NCBI GenBank assembly: GCA_016293535.1
Contig: JAEDEB010000058.1
Span: 1 to 13,424, forward strand
Length of the DNA: 13,424 bases
Source: Bacteroidales bacterium
Lineage (GTDB): Bacteria > Bacteroidota > Bacteroidia > Bacteroidales > UBA932
Direction of reading: 5' to 3'
This document shows positions 5,994 through 13,424 of the stretch, piece after piece; position 1 is the first letter of the stretch; each line of letters starts with the position of its first letter. Made by a program: the position numbers and the translations under genes. The notes under the pieces were generated by a model, which was not told the DNA's origin, searched no databases, and saw nothing but the letters and a program-made list of their open reading frames with translations.

Positions 5994-8900
5994 ATGATAA
6001 CCAACCGTTCATTCCGCGCAACTGCGGTTGCCGTTCTGCTTCTGCTGGCAGGTGCCCTCGCCTCTGCACAGAACCAGTCCGTAACCGCAAGTTTCAAGGA
6101 TACTCCGATGTCGGAGGTCCTTGCCAAGATTGAGAAACAGACAGGTCTCTCCTTTATGTACGAGAGCCAGATCAACCTGACGAAACCGGTCACTGCAAAC
6201 TTTGACCATCAGCCGGTTTCCGAGGTGCTGAAGCAACTTCTTGGCAACGGAGCCGAGATTACCTTCAAGGGCCGGATAGTAGTGATCAAGGCCCCGCAGC
6301 AGAAAGCGGCTCCAGCCACAACTCCCACGAGGAAGCAGGTAAGGGGAAGGGTCACCGACTCTGCCGGTGAACCCCTTTCCGGGGCTTCCGTAATGGTGAA
6401 AGGCACCAGGCAGGGGGCAATTGCCGATCTGGATGGCTGGTTTACCCTGCAGGATATCGATTTTCCGGCAAGGATGACTGTCTCCTACATAGGATATGCT
6501 GACCAGGATATCACCGTGAACGGAGATGAGAAGGACCTGAACATCGTGCTCGACGACAGTATGAACATACTCGAAGACGTTGTCGTGGTAGGGTACGGTA
6601 CCCAGAAAAGGGTCAATGTGACGGGTTCGGTTTCTGTCATCGATGGCCAGACCCTCAATGCGCGTCCGGTTACCAATGCCGCCATTGCTGTGCAGGGCGC
6701 AGACCCGGGACTTACTGTCAGCATGGGTAACGGTTCCATAGAAGGAACACAGGTCACATTGAACATCAGAGGCAATGTCTCCATCAACAGCGGTTCTCCG
6801 CTGGTGCTCGTGGACGGCGTCGACGGTTCCCTTTCACAGGTCAACCCGAATGATATCGAGTCCATATCCATACTCAAGGATGCCTCCGCCTGCGCCCTGT
6901 ACGGAGCACGTGCTTCGGCCGGTGTGATACTGATCACCACGAAGAGCGGAAGCGAAGGAGTTACCCGCATCAATTACAGCGGCCGCGCAGGAATTTCCAT
7001 GAATACTACCTCCACGGACTTCATGACCTGTGGCTACGATTATGTGACTCTCTGCAACGAGTTCTATACTACGGAGTATGGCTACGGTTCCTGGACCTAC
7101 AACGAGGAGCAGATGCAGATGCTCTACGAACGCAGGAACGATGTAAAGGAAGACCCATCGCGCCCCTGGGTTGTTCCGGACGAGTCGGGGGTCTATACCT
7201 GGCTCTATCTCGGTAACTTCGACTGGTACGGCTATCTCTTCAAGAGAGTACGTCCGGAGACTGAACACAATGTATCAGTTACCGGCGGCAATGACCGTGT
7301 GAAGTATTATGCTTCAGGTCGTTATCTCTACCGCGAAGGAGTCTTCAATAACGGCGCGGCAGATTTCTACAACGGCTTCTCCTTCAGGACGAAACTCGAT
7401 GCCAAGATTACAAAGTGGCTAAGCTACACGGCGAACATAAGCTACGAGAAGACAAAATACGACTACGGCGGCTTCTACGAGCAGGACGGAGCGGATGCAG
7501 TGGTCCTCACCAACGGCAACCACAGTGCCTTCTATAACGCCAACCAGAACATTTCTCCTACCTATGTGCCATTCAACCCTGACGGGTCGATAAACGTGCA
7601 GCCGGGCTTCATGGATGCTGCTTCCCAGCTCGGAACTGGCCGTGTACCTACCTGGATGGATGGCCGCAACGAAAACAGGCGTACGAAGAAGTATCTCACT
7701 CTGATGAACCGCTTCGTCTTCGATATTTGCAAGGGACTGAAGTTCACGGCCGATTATACCTACAAGGATAACGGGTCCCTGGCCGCCTACCGTTGTCATC
7801 CCATCGCCAACGCCTACGACAACATCAACAAGCGTTTCTATCCGGAACCGGGTTACACTTCTGGCGCTATCTACGATTTCTATCAGGAGACGAGGCTGGA
7901 TTATGATGCACATATAGTCAACGCGTTCCTGAATTACGACGCGAAGCTGGGGAAACATTCACTCGGTTTTACGGCCGGTATGAACTTCAACGACGTACAC
8001 CAGACCCAGGTGAAGATGCGCCAGAAGGGCTCCATCTCCGATGACCTTGCCTATATAGACCTTGCAAACGGAACAATTGACATTCTGACCGAAAACAATA
8101 CGGCTTACCGTACCATAGGTTTCTTCGCGAGACTGAATTACAGCTATGCAGACAGATATCTTCTGGAACTTTCGGGAAGGTATGACGGAACTTCCCGTTT
8201 CCCCGTCGGTGACAGGTGGTGCTTCTTCCCTTCCGTCTCAGCCGGATGGCGTATGTCCGAGGAACCTTTCTGGGAACCGCTGAAATCAGTATGGAACAAG
8301 GCCAAACTCCGTCTCTCCTACGGTGCCCTCGGGAACCAGCAGGTCAGCAACTACTATTACTGGGATCTCATCACAACATCCCAGCTCTCCTACACTTTCG
8401 ACGGAGAGAACAAAGCTCCCAAGGCAACGGTCAGCAACCCGGTTTCACCCAATCTGACCTGGGAAACGGTTGTCAGCTACAATCTCGGTCTCGACCTTGG
8501 ATTCTTCAGAGACAGGCTCAACGTTTCGGCAGATGCGTTCATACGTGACACCAAGAACATGCTGACCTCGTCGATGACCCTCCCGAGCACCTATGGCGCA
8601 AGCGCTCCGAAGGAGAACGCAGCTGACCTCAGGACCACCGGTTACGAAATTGCAATAAGCTGGAATGAGACCCGCAAGGTACTCGGAGAGCCTCTTTCCT
8701 ACGGGGCGACCTTTACTCTCGGAGACTACGTCAGCAAGATAACGAGATTCAACAATCCGAACAACTCGCTCAGCAGCAATTATGTAGGCAAGACGCTCGG
8801 AGAAATATGGGGCTTCCACATCAACGGTCTCTTCAAAAGCGACGAGGAGGCGGAAATCTATTCCGCCAACATTGACGACAGGTCCTACAACAAGGGTGTA

Positions 8901-9557
8901 TATTCCTGCATCGCTCCTTACAACAAGCTGATGGCTGGTGATATCATCATCCACGACAGCGACGGAAACGGAGTCATCAGCACCGGTGCCAACACCCTTG
9001 ACGACCCTGGTGACAGGAAGGTGATAGGAAACAGCCTTCCACGCTATCAGTATGCTATCAAGACAAACTTTTCCTGGTACGGAGTTGACCTGAGCCTCTT
9101 CATACAGGGTGTCGGCAAGCGCGACTGGATGCCGGACAACCTCTGCGACTATTTCTGGATGCTTTACCATAACCAGAGACCTACTTTCCTCATCAAGGAT
9201 TTCGAGAAAATGTGCTGGTCGCCTGAGAATCCGGATGCATACTTCCCGCGCAGGAGGTCCCATTATGCGGGAACTGTCAATGGCCCGCGCTCCCTCTCCT
9301 ACGCCAATGACTATTTCCTCCAGAATGCAGCCTACATACGTCTGAAGAACATTACCGTAGGTTACACCCTTCCTCTGAAGACCAAGGCTATACAGAAATG
9401 CCGCTTCTATTTCAACGGCGAGAACCTCGGATACTGGTCTCCTATGAAGAAACACTGCAAGACGGTCGATCCTGAGATTGCGACCTCCGCTTCTCACGGT
9501 GACAACATGTACCCTTTCTCGATGACCCTCTCCCTGGGTGTCGACATCACATTCTAA
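5994..9557 (+). CDS. SusC/RagA-family TonB-dependent outer-membrane transporter with STN signalling domain
   Basis: This outer-membrane beta-barrel imports glycan fragments with its SusD lid, using energy from TonB-ExbBD. The 1187 residues begin with a signal peptide cut near ASA25/Gln26. Next comes an STN domain at about 28-100 (SVTASFKDTPMSEVLAKIEK), which signals to the anti-sigma factor and explains the extra length over plain SusC proteins. A carboxypeptidase-regulatory-like beta-sandwich follows at about 115-188 (VRGRVTDSAGEPLSGASV), then a TonB box region EDVVVVGYG (194-202). The plug covers about 205-320, including LVLVDGVDGS, SISILKDASACALYGARASAG and VILITTKSG. The barrel extends to the C-terminal Phe of GVDITF. 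The TAA abuts the next gene. The C-terminal aromatic residue and full barrel indicate an intact gene. The sequence alone does not show which glycan is bound. Confidence 0.97.
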   Translation: MITNRSFRATAVAVLLLLAGALASAQNQSVTASFKDTPMSEVLAKIEKQTGLSFMYESQINLTKPVTANFDHQPVSEVLKQLLGNGAEITFKGRIVVIKAPQQKAAPATTPTRKQVRGRVTDSAGEPLSGASVMVKGTRQGAIADLDGWFTLQDIDFPARMTVSYIGYADQDITVNGDEKDLNIVLDDSMNILEDVVVVGYGTQKRVNVTGSVSVIDGQTLNARPVTNAAIAVQGADPGLTVSMGNGSIEGTQVTLNIRGNVSINSGSPLVLVDGVDGSLSQVNPNDIESISILKDASACALYGARASAGVILITTKSGSEGVTRINYSGRAGISMNTTSTDFMTCGYDYVTLCNEFYTTEYGYGSWTYNEEQMQMLYERRNDVKEDPSRPWVVPDESGVYTWLYLGNFDWYGYLFKRVRPETEHNVSVTGGNDRVKYYASGRYLYREGVFNNGAADFYNGFSFRTKLDAKITKWLSYTANISYEKTKYDYGGFYEQDGADAVVLTNGNHSAFYNANQNISPTYVPFNPDGSINVQPGFMDAASQLGTGRVPTWMDGRNENRRTKKYLTLMNRFVFDICKGLKFTADYTYKDNGSLAAYRCHPIANAYDNINKRFYPEPGYTSGAIYDFYQETRLDYDAHIVNAFLNYDAKLGKHSLGFTAGMNFNDVHQTQVKMRQKGSISDDLAYIDLANGTIDILTENNTAYRTIGFFARLNYSYADRYLLELSGRYDGTSRFPVGDRWCFFPSVSAGWRMSEEPFWEPLKSVWNKAKLRLSYGALGNQQVSNYYYWDLITTSQLSYTFDGENKAPKATVSNPVSPNLTWETVVSYNLGLDLGFFRDRLNVSADAFIRDTKNMLTSSMTLPSTYGASAPKENAADLRTTGYEIAISWNETRKVLGEPLSYGATFTLGDYVSKITRFNNPNNSLSSNYVGKTLGEIWGFHINGLFKSDEEAEIYSANIDDRSYNKGVYSCIAPYNKLMAGDIIIHDSDGNGVISTGANTLDDPGDRKVIGNSLPRYQYAIKTNFSWYGVDLSLFIQGVGKRDWMPDNLCDYFWMLYHNQRPTFLIKDFEKMCWSPENPDAYFPRRRSHYAGTVNGPRSLSYANDYFLQNAAYIRLKNITVGYTLPLKTKAIQKCRFYFNGENLGYWSPMKKHCKTVDPEIATSASHGDNMYPFSMTLSLGVDITF

Positions 9558-9569
9558 ATGGAAAGAACA

Positions 9570-11390
9570 ATGGAAAAGACAAGATATATCATTGCCGCCG
9601 CAGCAGTCCTTCTCCTGACTTCCTGTGAGGGCTTTCTTACAAAGGAGCCTGAGACCCAGCTTACCTCTGCATCATATTTCTCCACTCCGACCCATCTCGA
9701 ACTCTGGACCAACAACTTCTACTACGCGATGCCGGATCAGGACGATGCTGCCACGCAGTGGGCTGACGATGTTTTCGCGAAGGTCCGCAGCACTCTGCAG
9801 CAGGGCACCAGAAGCGCATCTTCCGAGTCATGGTCATGGAGCAACCTGAGGAATATCAATTACTTCTTTGAAAACGAATACAGGTGTTCCGATGCTGCGG
9901 CAAGACGCAAGTATGAGGGTGTCGCCCACTTTTTCCGTGCCCATTTCTACTGGCTCAACTACAGGAAGTACGGTGATATGCCTTATTACGACTATGTGAT
10001 CAGTTCGGATGATATTGGGTCGCTCAGGAAACCGCGCGACAGCAGGGGATACATAGCCTACAAGATTATGCAGGACCTCGACAGCGCAGCCGCAAAGCTT
10101 CCGGAGAAGTGGCCTGCCCAGCCTGTCTATCACGTCTCGAAGGCAGCTGCGCTCGCCCTCAAATCGAGGGTGGCTCTCTTCGAGGGAACCTTCAGGAAAT
10201 ATCACGGCGTGCCTGACGAGGTTGTGGACGGGGAGACTCTGAGTCCGGAATGGTTCCTCACCAGGGCAGCGGAAGCGGCTCACGAAGTCATGGGCAAGGG
10301 TTATTCGCTCTACGACAGGAACGACAAGGGCCTTGTCGCAGGTGATAGAACTCCTTACCGCGAGTATTTCACTCTTGGGACCACGGACGCATGCGAGACC
10401 ATACTCGCGAAGAGGTACGAGACCTCGATGAACATCACCCACAGCGTTCAGTTCAATATGTCCAATGCCCAGGCGAGTGCCACCCGCAGGTTCGTGAACC
10501 ATTATCTCATGGCGGACGGAACGACCTTCCAGAGCCTTCCGGACTGGGAGACCAAGTCCTATTTCGAACAGTTCCAGGGAAGGGACCCGCGTCTTGCCCA
10601 GACCATACAGGCTCCCGGCTACGTCCAGGAAGCGGACACCTTGGTTTCGCCTCTGCTCTTTACCAAGACCCTCAGCGGCTACAGAATCATAAAGTATGTC
10701 AGCTCCAGTTCCCACGACCAGGGAGCGAAGTCTGAAACTGACTATCCGTACATCCGATATGCCGAGGTCCTTCTGAATTATGCCGAAGCGAAAGCTGAAC
10801 TTGGAACTCTTACGACTGAGGATGTCAATGAGACCATAGACCTCATACGCGAAAGGGCGGGTGTGGCCCCTCTTTCAAGCGTACCATCAGTTGTGGATCC
10901 GCTTATGAAGGAGTACTATCCAAATGCAAGCGGAAGCCAGCTCGCAGCGATACTTGAAATCCGTCGCGAGAGGACAGTCGAACTCGTTTGCGAGAATTTC
11001 AGGATATGGGATCTCATAAGGTGGAAGGAAGGCAAGTGGATATGTCCTGCATACACGGGCGGTTTCTCGGGAATATATCTGGCTGAACTGGGAGAACAGG
11101 AACTCGACGGGGATGAAACCCCTGACGCATACTTCTACAGGGGCGCAAACCGTCCTTCAGGAATCAGCAAGAAGATCCCTCAGGAGAACGTGATAAGGCT
11201 GGGAACGAACACCGTACTCACTGTCAAGGGTGTCCAGAACAAGGAAAAGGGCTATCTGACAACCTACAACAGCGAGAAATATAAGTGGGATGAGGAAAAG
11301 GACTATCTCTGGCCAATACCGCTTTCCCAGATTCAGGAAACCGGAGGTGCCCTTTCACAGAACCCGGGATACGAGGATATTGAAAGATGA
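9570..11390 (+). CDS. SusD/RagB-family outer-membrane lipoprotein
   Basis: This surface lipoprotein captures glycan and forms the lid of the SusC transporter. As read from the ATG at 9570 it has 606 residues. A signal sequence ends in the lipobox LTSC, giving lipidated Cys19. The N-terminal helical SusD-like part has YEGVAHFFRAHFYWLN and YGDMPYY (115-140), typical of the TPR-like core. The C-terminal SusD_RagB part has YIRYAEVLLNYAEAKAELG, ILEIRRERTVEL followed by FRIWDLIRWKEG, and ends in DYLWPIPLSQI with QNPGY. An upstream in-frame ATG at 9558, directly after the SusC stop, adds four residues; 9570 is preferred because GGAAAG (9560-9565) sits at ribosome-binding distance and the signal peptide then looks standard. 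It overlaps the phosphoesterase start by 4 bases. Length is at the upper end of normal (about 500-600). Confidence 0.96.
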   Translation: MEKTRYIIAAAAVLLLTSCEGFLTKEPETQLTSASYFSTPTHLELWTNNFYYAMPDQDDAATQWADDVFAKVRSTLQQGTRSASSESWSWSNLRNINYFFENEYRCSDAAARRKYEGVAHFFRAHFYWLNYRKYGDMPYYDYVISSDDIGSLRKPRDSRGYIAYKIMQDLDSAAAKLPEKWPAQPVYHVSKAAALALKSRVALFEGTFRKYHGVPDEVVDGETLSPEWFLTRAAEAAHEVMGKGYSLYDRNDKGLVAGDRTPYREYFTLGTTDACETILAKRYETSMNITHSVQFNMSNAQASATRRFVNHYLMADGTTFQSLPDWETKSYFEQFQGRDPRLAQTIQAPGYVQEADTLVSPLLFTKTLSGYRIIKYVSSSSHDQGAKSETDYPYIRYAEVLLNYAEAKAELGTLTTEDVNETIDLIRERAGVAPLSSVPSVVDPLMKEYYPNASGSQLAAILEIRRERTVELVCENFRIWDLIRWKEGKWICPAYTGGFSGIYLAELGEQELDGDETPDAYFYRGANRPSGISKKIPQENVIRLGTNTVLTVKGVQNKEKGYLTTYNSEKYKWDEEKDYLWPIPLSQIQETGGALSQNPGYEDIER

Positions 11391-13354
11391 AACACATGCC
11401 AGACATAATGCCAGGTTTCTTTCCTACGCTTCTGTTCCTGCTTGCCGTCGCGTGCGAGCCGGTTCCGACCCCCGTGCAGTCGGAGATGATAGAAAACCCG
11501 TCTGTGCCGTCGATCCTCAGAGTCAGGACCGGCGATGAGGTCAGGGTCGGAGGAGAGGGCTATATGGTCGACGACTTCATTACCTTCGACTGCGAAACCT
11601 TCGACGGTTCGAAGCTTGAGATCCAGTGCCCTGTGACTGATGCGAGGGCGGACTATGCGATGCTGCGCATTGCTGAAGGATTCATATCCGACATGGACTA
11701 TGTCGTCGAACTCAGGAGGGATGGAGAATACCAGATTCTCGGAGAGACAACGGTGGTGTTGACGGACGAGGGACCAGTGGATCCCGTTGAAGAAGTCAAT
11801 GTCAGGGGCTCGGTTCTTTGCGATGGCCTTCCTGTTCCGGGAGTATGGATTTCCGACGGGGTGGCCTGGGCCCTTACAGGGGAGGACGGATCTTATTCGA
11901 TGAAATCGGAGAAGAAATTCGGGCTCATATTCATGGTCATACCTTCCGGATACGAGGCCCCCGCCGATGGTTCTTTCCCGGAATTCTGGCGGAAGTTCTC
12001 TTCCGTCGATGCCGAAGACGAAGAGAACGTGGATTTCGAACTTGTGAAGGTCGATAATGATGTCCATAAGATGATACTCACCGCGGACTGGCACATAGCC
12101 GGACGTTATGGTGATTCGTCGTGGCTGGGGCAGACCTATGGAGCTGAGATGTTGTCCCTCGAATCCGAGGTGCCGGTCTATGAACTTGCTCTTGGCGATC
12201 TTACCTGGGATTCTTTCTGGTACACCAACTCCATTTTCCCTATGACTTGGAGAAATCTCAACGCCCACCGCAATCACATCATTTTCCCTGTAATCGGCAA
12301 CCACGATTTCGATTACAAGTGCAAGACCCAACTTGAGGCTTCAGCCAGATACAGGAGTGCCCTCGGCCCTCTCTGCTATTCGATGAACATAGGCAAGGTC
12401 CATTATGTCGTAATGAACGATATTGCATATTTCAATTCCACAGGAACGGTTGAAGGAAGGAATCCTTTGGAAATGGTGTCGGCCGAGGACCTGGAATGGC
12501 TCAGGGAGGATCTCAGCCACGTGGATCTCTCAACCCCTGTAGTGCTTGCCGTCCACGCCGCTGTCAACAAGTTCGTATGGAGCGGGAACCGTTGGATGCT
12601 CTCGACCATAGTCCGCAATGCCGATGACCTGCTCGGCCTGTTCTCGGACTTCGAGGACGTGCGCATAGTCGCCGGACACAGACATATCAGCCATTACATG
12701 GATCTCAAGGCCGAAGGCAGGCCTTATGCGAAGAACCGGATGGTCGAGTATACAGTTCCTCCGGTGGGCGGAACGCTCTGGTCCTCCCACGACCTCTGCG
12801 GTTTCGACATCGGTACAGACGGCTGTCCTCCTTGCTATGAGGTATGTGAGGTCAACGGGAAGGATTTTACCTTCACTTTCCGCTCATACGGAGAGGATGA
12901 GAACTTCCAGATGAGGTGTTACGACATGAACTCGGTAAAGAAGTTCTGGGATACGGATTCCCGGGTAAATACCCTCTATACTGCGAAGGCTATGTACAGT
13001 TACAGTTCCCTGTTCGGTCCGTACGAGGCCAATAGCGTTTTCATCAACGTTTTCGCTGGAGATCCGAGGATGGAGAACATCAGGGTCGAGGTCTTCGAGG
13101 GTCAGACAGCTCTGCCGGTTACCGTGGTCGGAGTCTATGATCCCCAGCATGTTGCGTCCTACGATGTGCTTGCCTATACCGAAAACGGTTCCGTAAACAG
13201 TGCCTTCAAGTCTGTCGTCAGTTCCCATATCTTCAAGGTAGTTGCATCCGATGCAGAAACCGACCTGACTGTGAAACTGACTGACCGCTACGGCAGAGTA
13301 TATACTCAGAAAGTGGAAAGGCCGAAGGCGTTTTCCTCCTATACGAAATATTGA
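11387..13354 (+). CDS. Calcineurin-like metallophosphoesterase lipoprotein (MetallophosN-Metallophos-MetallophosC type)
   Basis: This 655-residue exported, probably lipid-anchored, two-metal phosphoesterase has a signal with an AVAC lipobox (Cys23). A TIG-like beta-domain lies at about 40-126. A carboxypeptidase-regulatory-like N-domain spans about 137-220 (VRGSVLCDGLPVPGVWISDG). The calcineurin-like core has all expected metal ligands: D234-x-H236 (TADWHIAGR), GD at 270-271, GNHD at 304-307, His390 (AVHAAV) and GHRH at 430-433. A C-terminal beta-domain (about 460-645) matches the MetallophosC-type end, with FQMRCYD. Known members occur in Bacteroidetes glycan loci, but few have a proven substrate; a phosphomonoester or phosphodiester on a glycan, phospholipid or nucleotide is possible. 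Its ATG overlaps the SusD stop (ATGA), so it is part of the operon and likely coupled to SusD. The active site appears intact. Confidence 0.92.
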   Translation: MKHMPDIMPGFFPTLLFLLAVACEPVPTPVQSEMIENPSVPSILRVRTGDEVRVGGEGYMVDDFITFDCETFDGSKLEIQCPVTDARADYAMLRIAEGFISDMDYVVELRRDGEYQILGETTVVLTDEGPVDPVEEVNVRGSVLCDGLPVPGVWISDGVAWALTGEDGSYSMKSEKKFGLIFMVIPSGYEAPADGSFPEFWRKFSSVDAEDEENVDFELVKVDNDVHKMILTADWHIAGRYGDSSWLGQTYGAEMLSLESEVPVYELALGDLTWDSFWYTNSIFPMTWRNLNAHRNHIIFPVIGNHDFDYKCKTQLEASARYRSALGPLCYSMNIGKVHYVVMNDIAYFNSTGTVEGRNPLEMVSAEDLEWLREDLSHVDLSTPVVLAVHAAVNKFVWSGNRWMLSTIVRNADDLLGLFSDFEDVRIVAGHRHISHYMDLKAEGRPYAKNRMVEYTVPPVGGTLWSSHDLCGFDIGTDGCPPCYEVCEVNGKDFTFTFRSYGEDENFQMRCYDMNSVKKFWDTDSRVNTLYTAKAMYSYSSLFGPYEANSVFINVFAGDPRMENIRVEVFEGQTALPVTVVGVYDPQHVASYDVLAYTENGSVNSAFKSVVSSHIFKVVASDAETDLTVKLTDRYGRVYTQKVERPKAFSSYTKY

Positions 13355-13401
13355 AAACAACCTATTAATCAATAGTTCGGTAAAATTATAAAAGTTATAC
13401 A

Positions 13402-13417
13402 GCGGCCCGGAGGCCGT
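13402..13417 (+). terminator. Small GC-rich hairpin after the last gene
   Basis: CGGCC (13403-13407) and GGCCG (13412-13416) form a five-pair stem with a CGGA tetraloop, extendable by one G-U pair. It lies 48 bases after the stop of the phosphoesterase gene in otherwise A+T-rich DNA. There is no T-tract before the window ends, so it may be an incomplete terminator, a leader element of the next gene, or chance. Confidence 0.25.
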
Positions 13418-13424
13418 AGAATAA

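Noticed and set aside
8445..9497. 350-codon - strand open frame inside the SusC gene
   Set aside because: Antisense to the conserved barrel coding region, with no motif and no separate ribosome binding site or promoter.
11333..12331. 332-codon - strand open frame across SusD end and phosphoesterase
   Set aside because: Spans two real + strand genes with intact motifs; antisense shadow.
13359..13375. Short inverted repeat CTATT...AATAG after the last gene
   Set aside because: Only five A+T-rich pairs with no T-tract, expected by chance in this A+T-rich tail.
1..13424. tRNA, rRNA, riboswitch or CRISPR array
   Set aside because: Reading both strands showed no cloverleaf-like segment, rRNA signature, regular repeat-spacer array or known riboswitch core.

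Overview
The window comes from a Bacteroidota genome, most likely order Bacteroidales. It carries a SusC/SusD outer-membrane pair, a Bacteroidetes-type ECF sigma factor with a FecR anti-sigma factor, a SusD-type lipoprotein signal, TAnnTTTG-like promoter boxes and weak Shine-Dalgarno sequences. No ribosomal or other marker gene is present, so genus cannot be fixed. All genes lie on the + strand.

Left part (1-1467). This is A+T-richer accessory DNA. It holds no gene up to about 290. At 295-467 lies a gutted IS1595-family transposase: the N-terminal dozen codons are fused, out of frame, to the block around the first catalytic Asp. Next, at 500-1309, is an orphan 269-residue protein of unknown function with a PD-(D/E)XK-nuclease-like D...EAK signature. 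A hairpin plus T-tract at 1336-1369 ends this unit. A promoter-like TAATTTTG box follows, then a near-perfect palindrome that ends 4 bases before the next start codon.

Right part (1468-13354). This is a tightly packed polysaccharide utilisation operon of six genes: a GH78-type alpha-L-rhamnosidase-like protein, ECF sigma factor, FecR-type anti-sigma factor, STN-domain SusC transporter, SusD lipoprotein, and a calcineurin-like metallophosphoesterase lipoprotein. Junctions are 4-base ATGA overlaps (rhamnosidase/sigma and SusD/phosphoesterase), abutting (SusC/SusD), or short gaps (about 90 and 45 bases).

Expected logic. SusD captures a glycan at the surface and SusC imports it. The SusC STN domain reports occupancy to the FecR-like anti-sigma factor across the periplasm. 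The sigma factor is then released and raises transcription of its regulon. The rhamnosidase-like protein would act on terminal alpha-L-rhamnose in the periplasm. The phosphoesterase could remove phosphate from a decorated glycan. A rhamnose-containing, possibly phosphorylated, polysaccharide is the best guess for the substrate, and it is only inference.

Most notable oddities. In the rhamnosidase-like protein the conserved catalytic Glu of the DCPQR-x-E-R motif is Lys549. The same protein has an Ala/Pro low-complexity insertion in its N-terminal half and a C-terminal tail of three 8-residue repeats that runs into the translationally coupled sigma-factor start. A palindrome sits where its ribosome binding site should be. 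A possible hairpin separates the sigma and anti-sigma genes.
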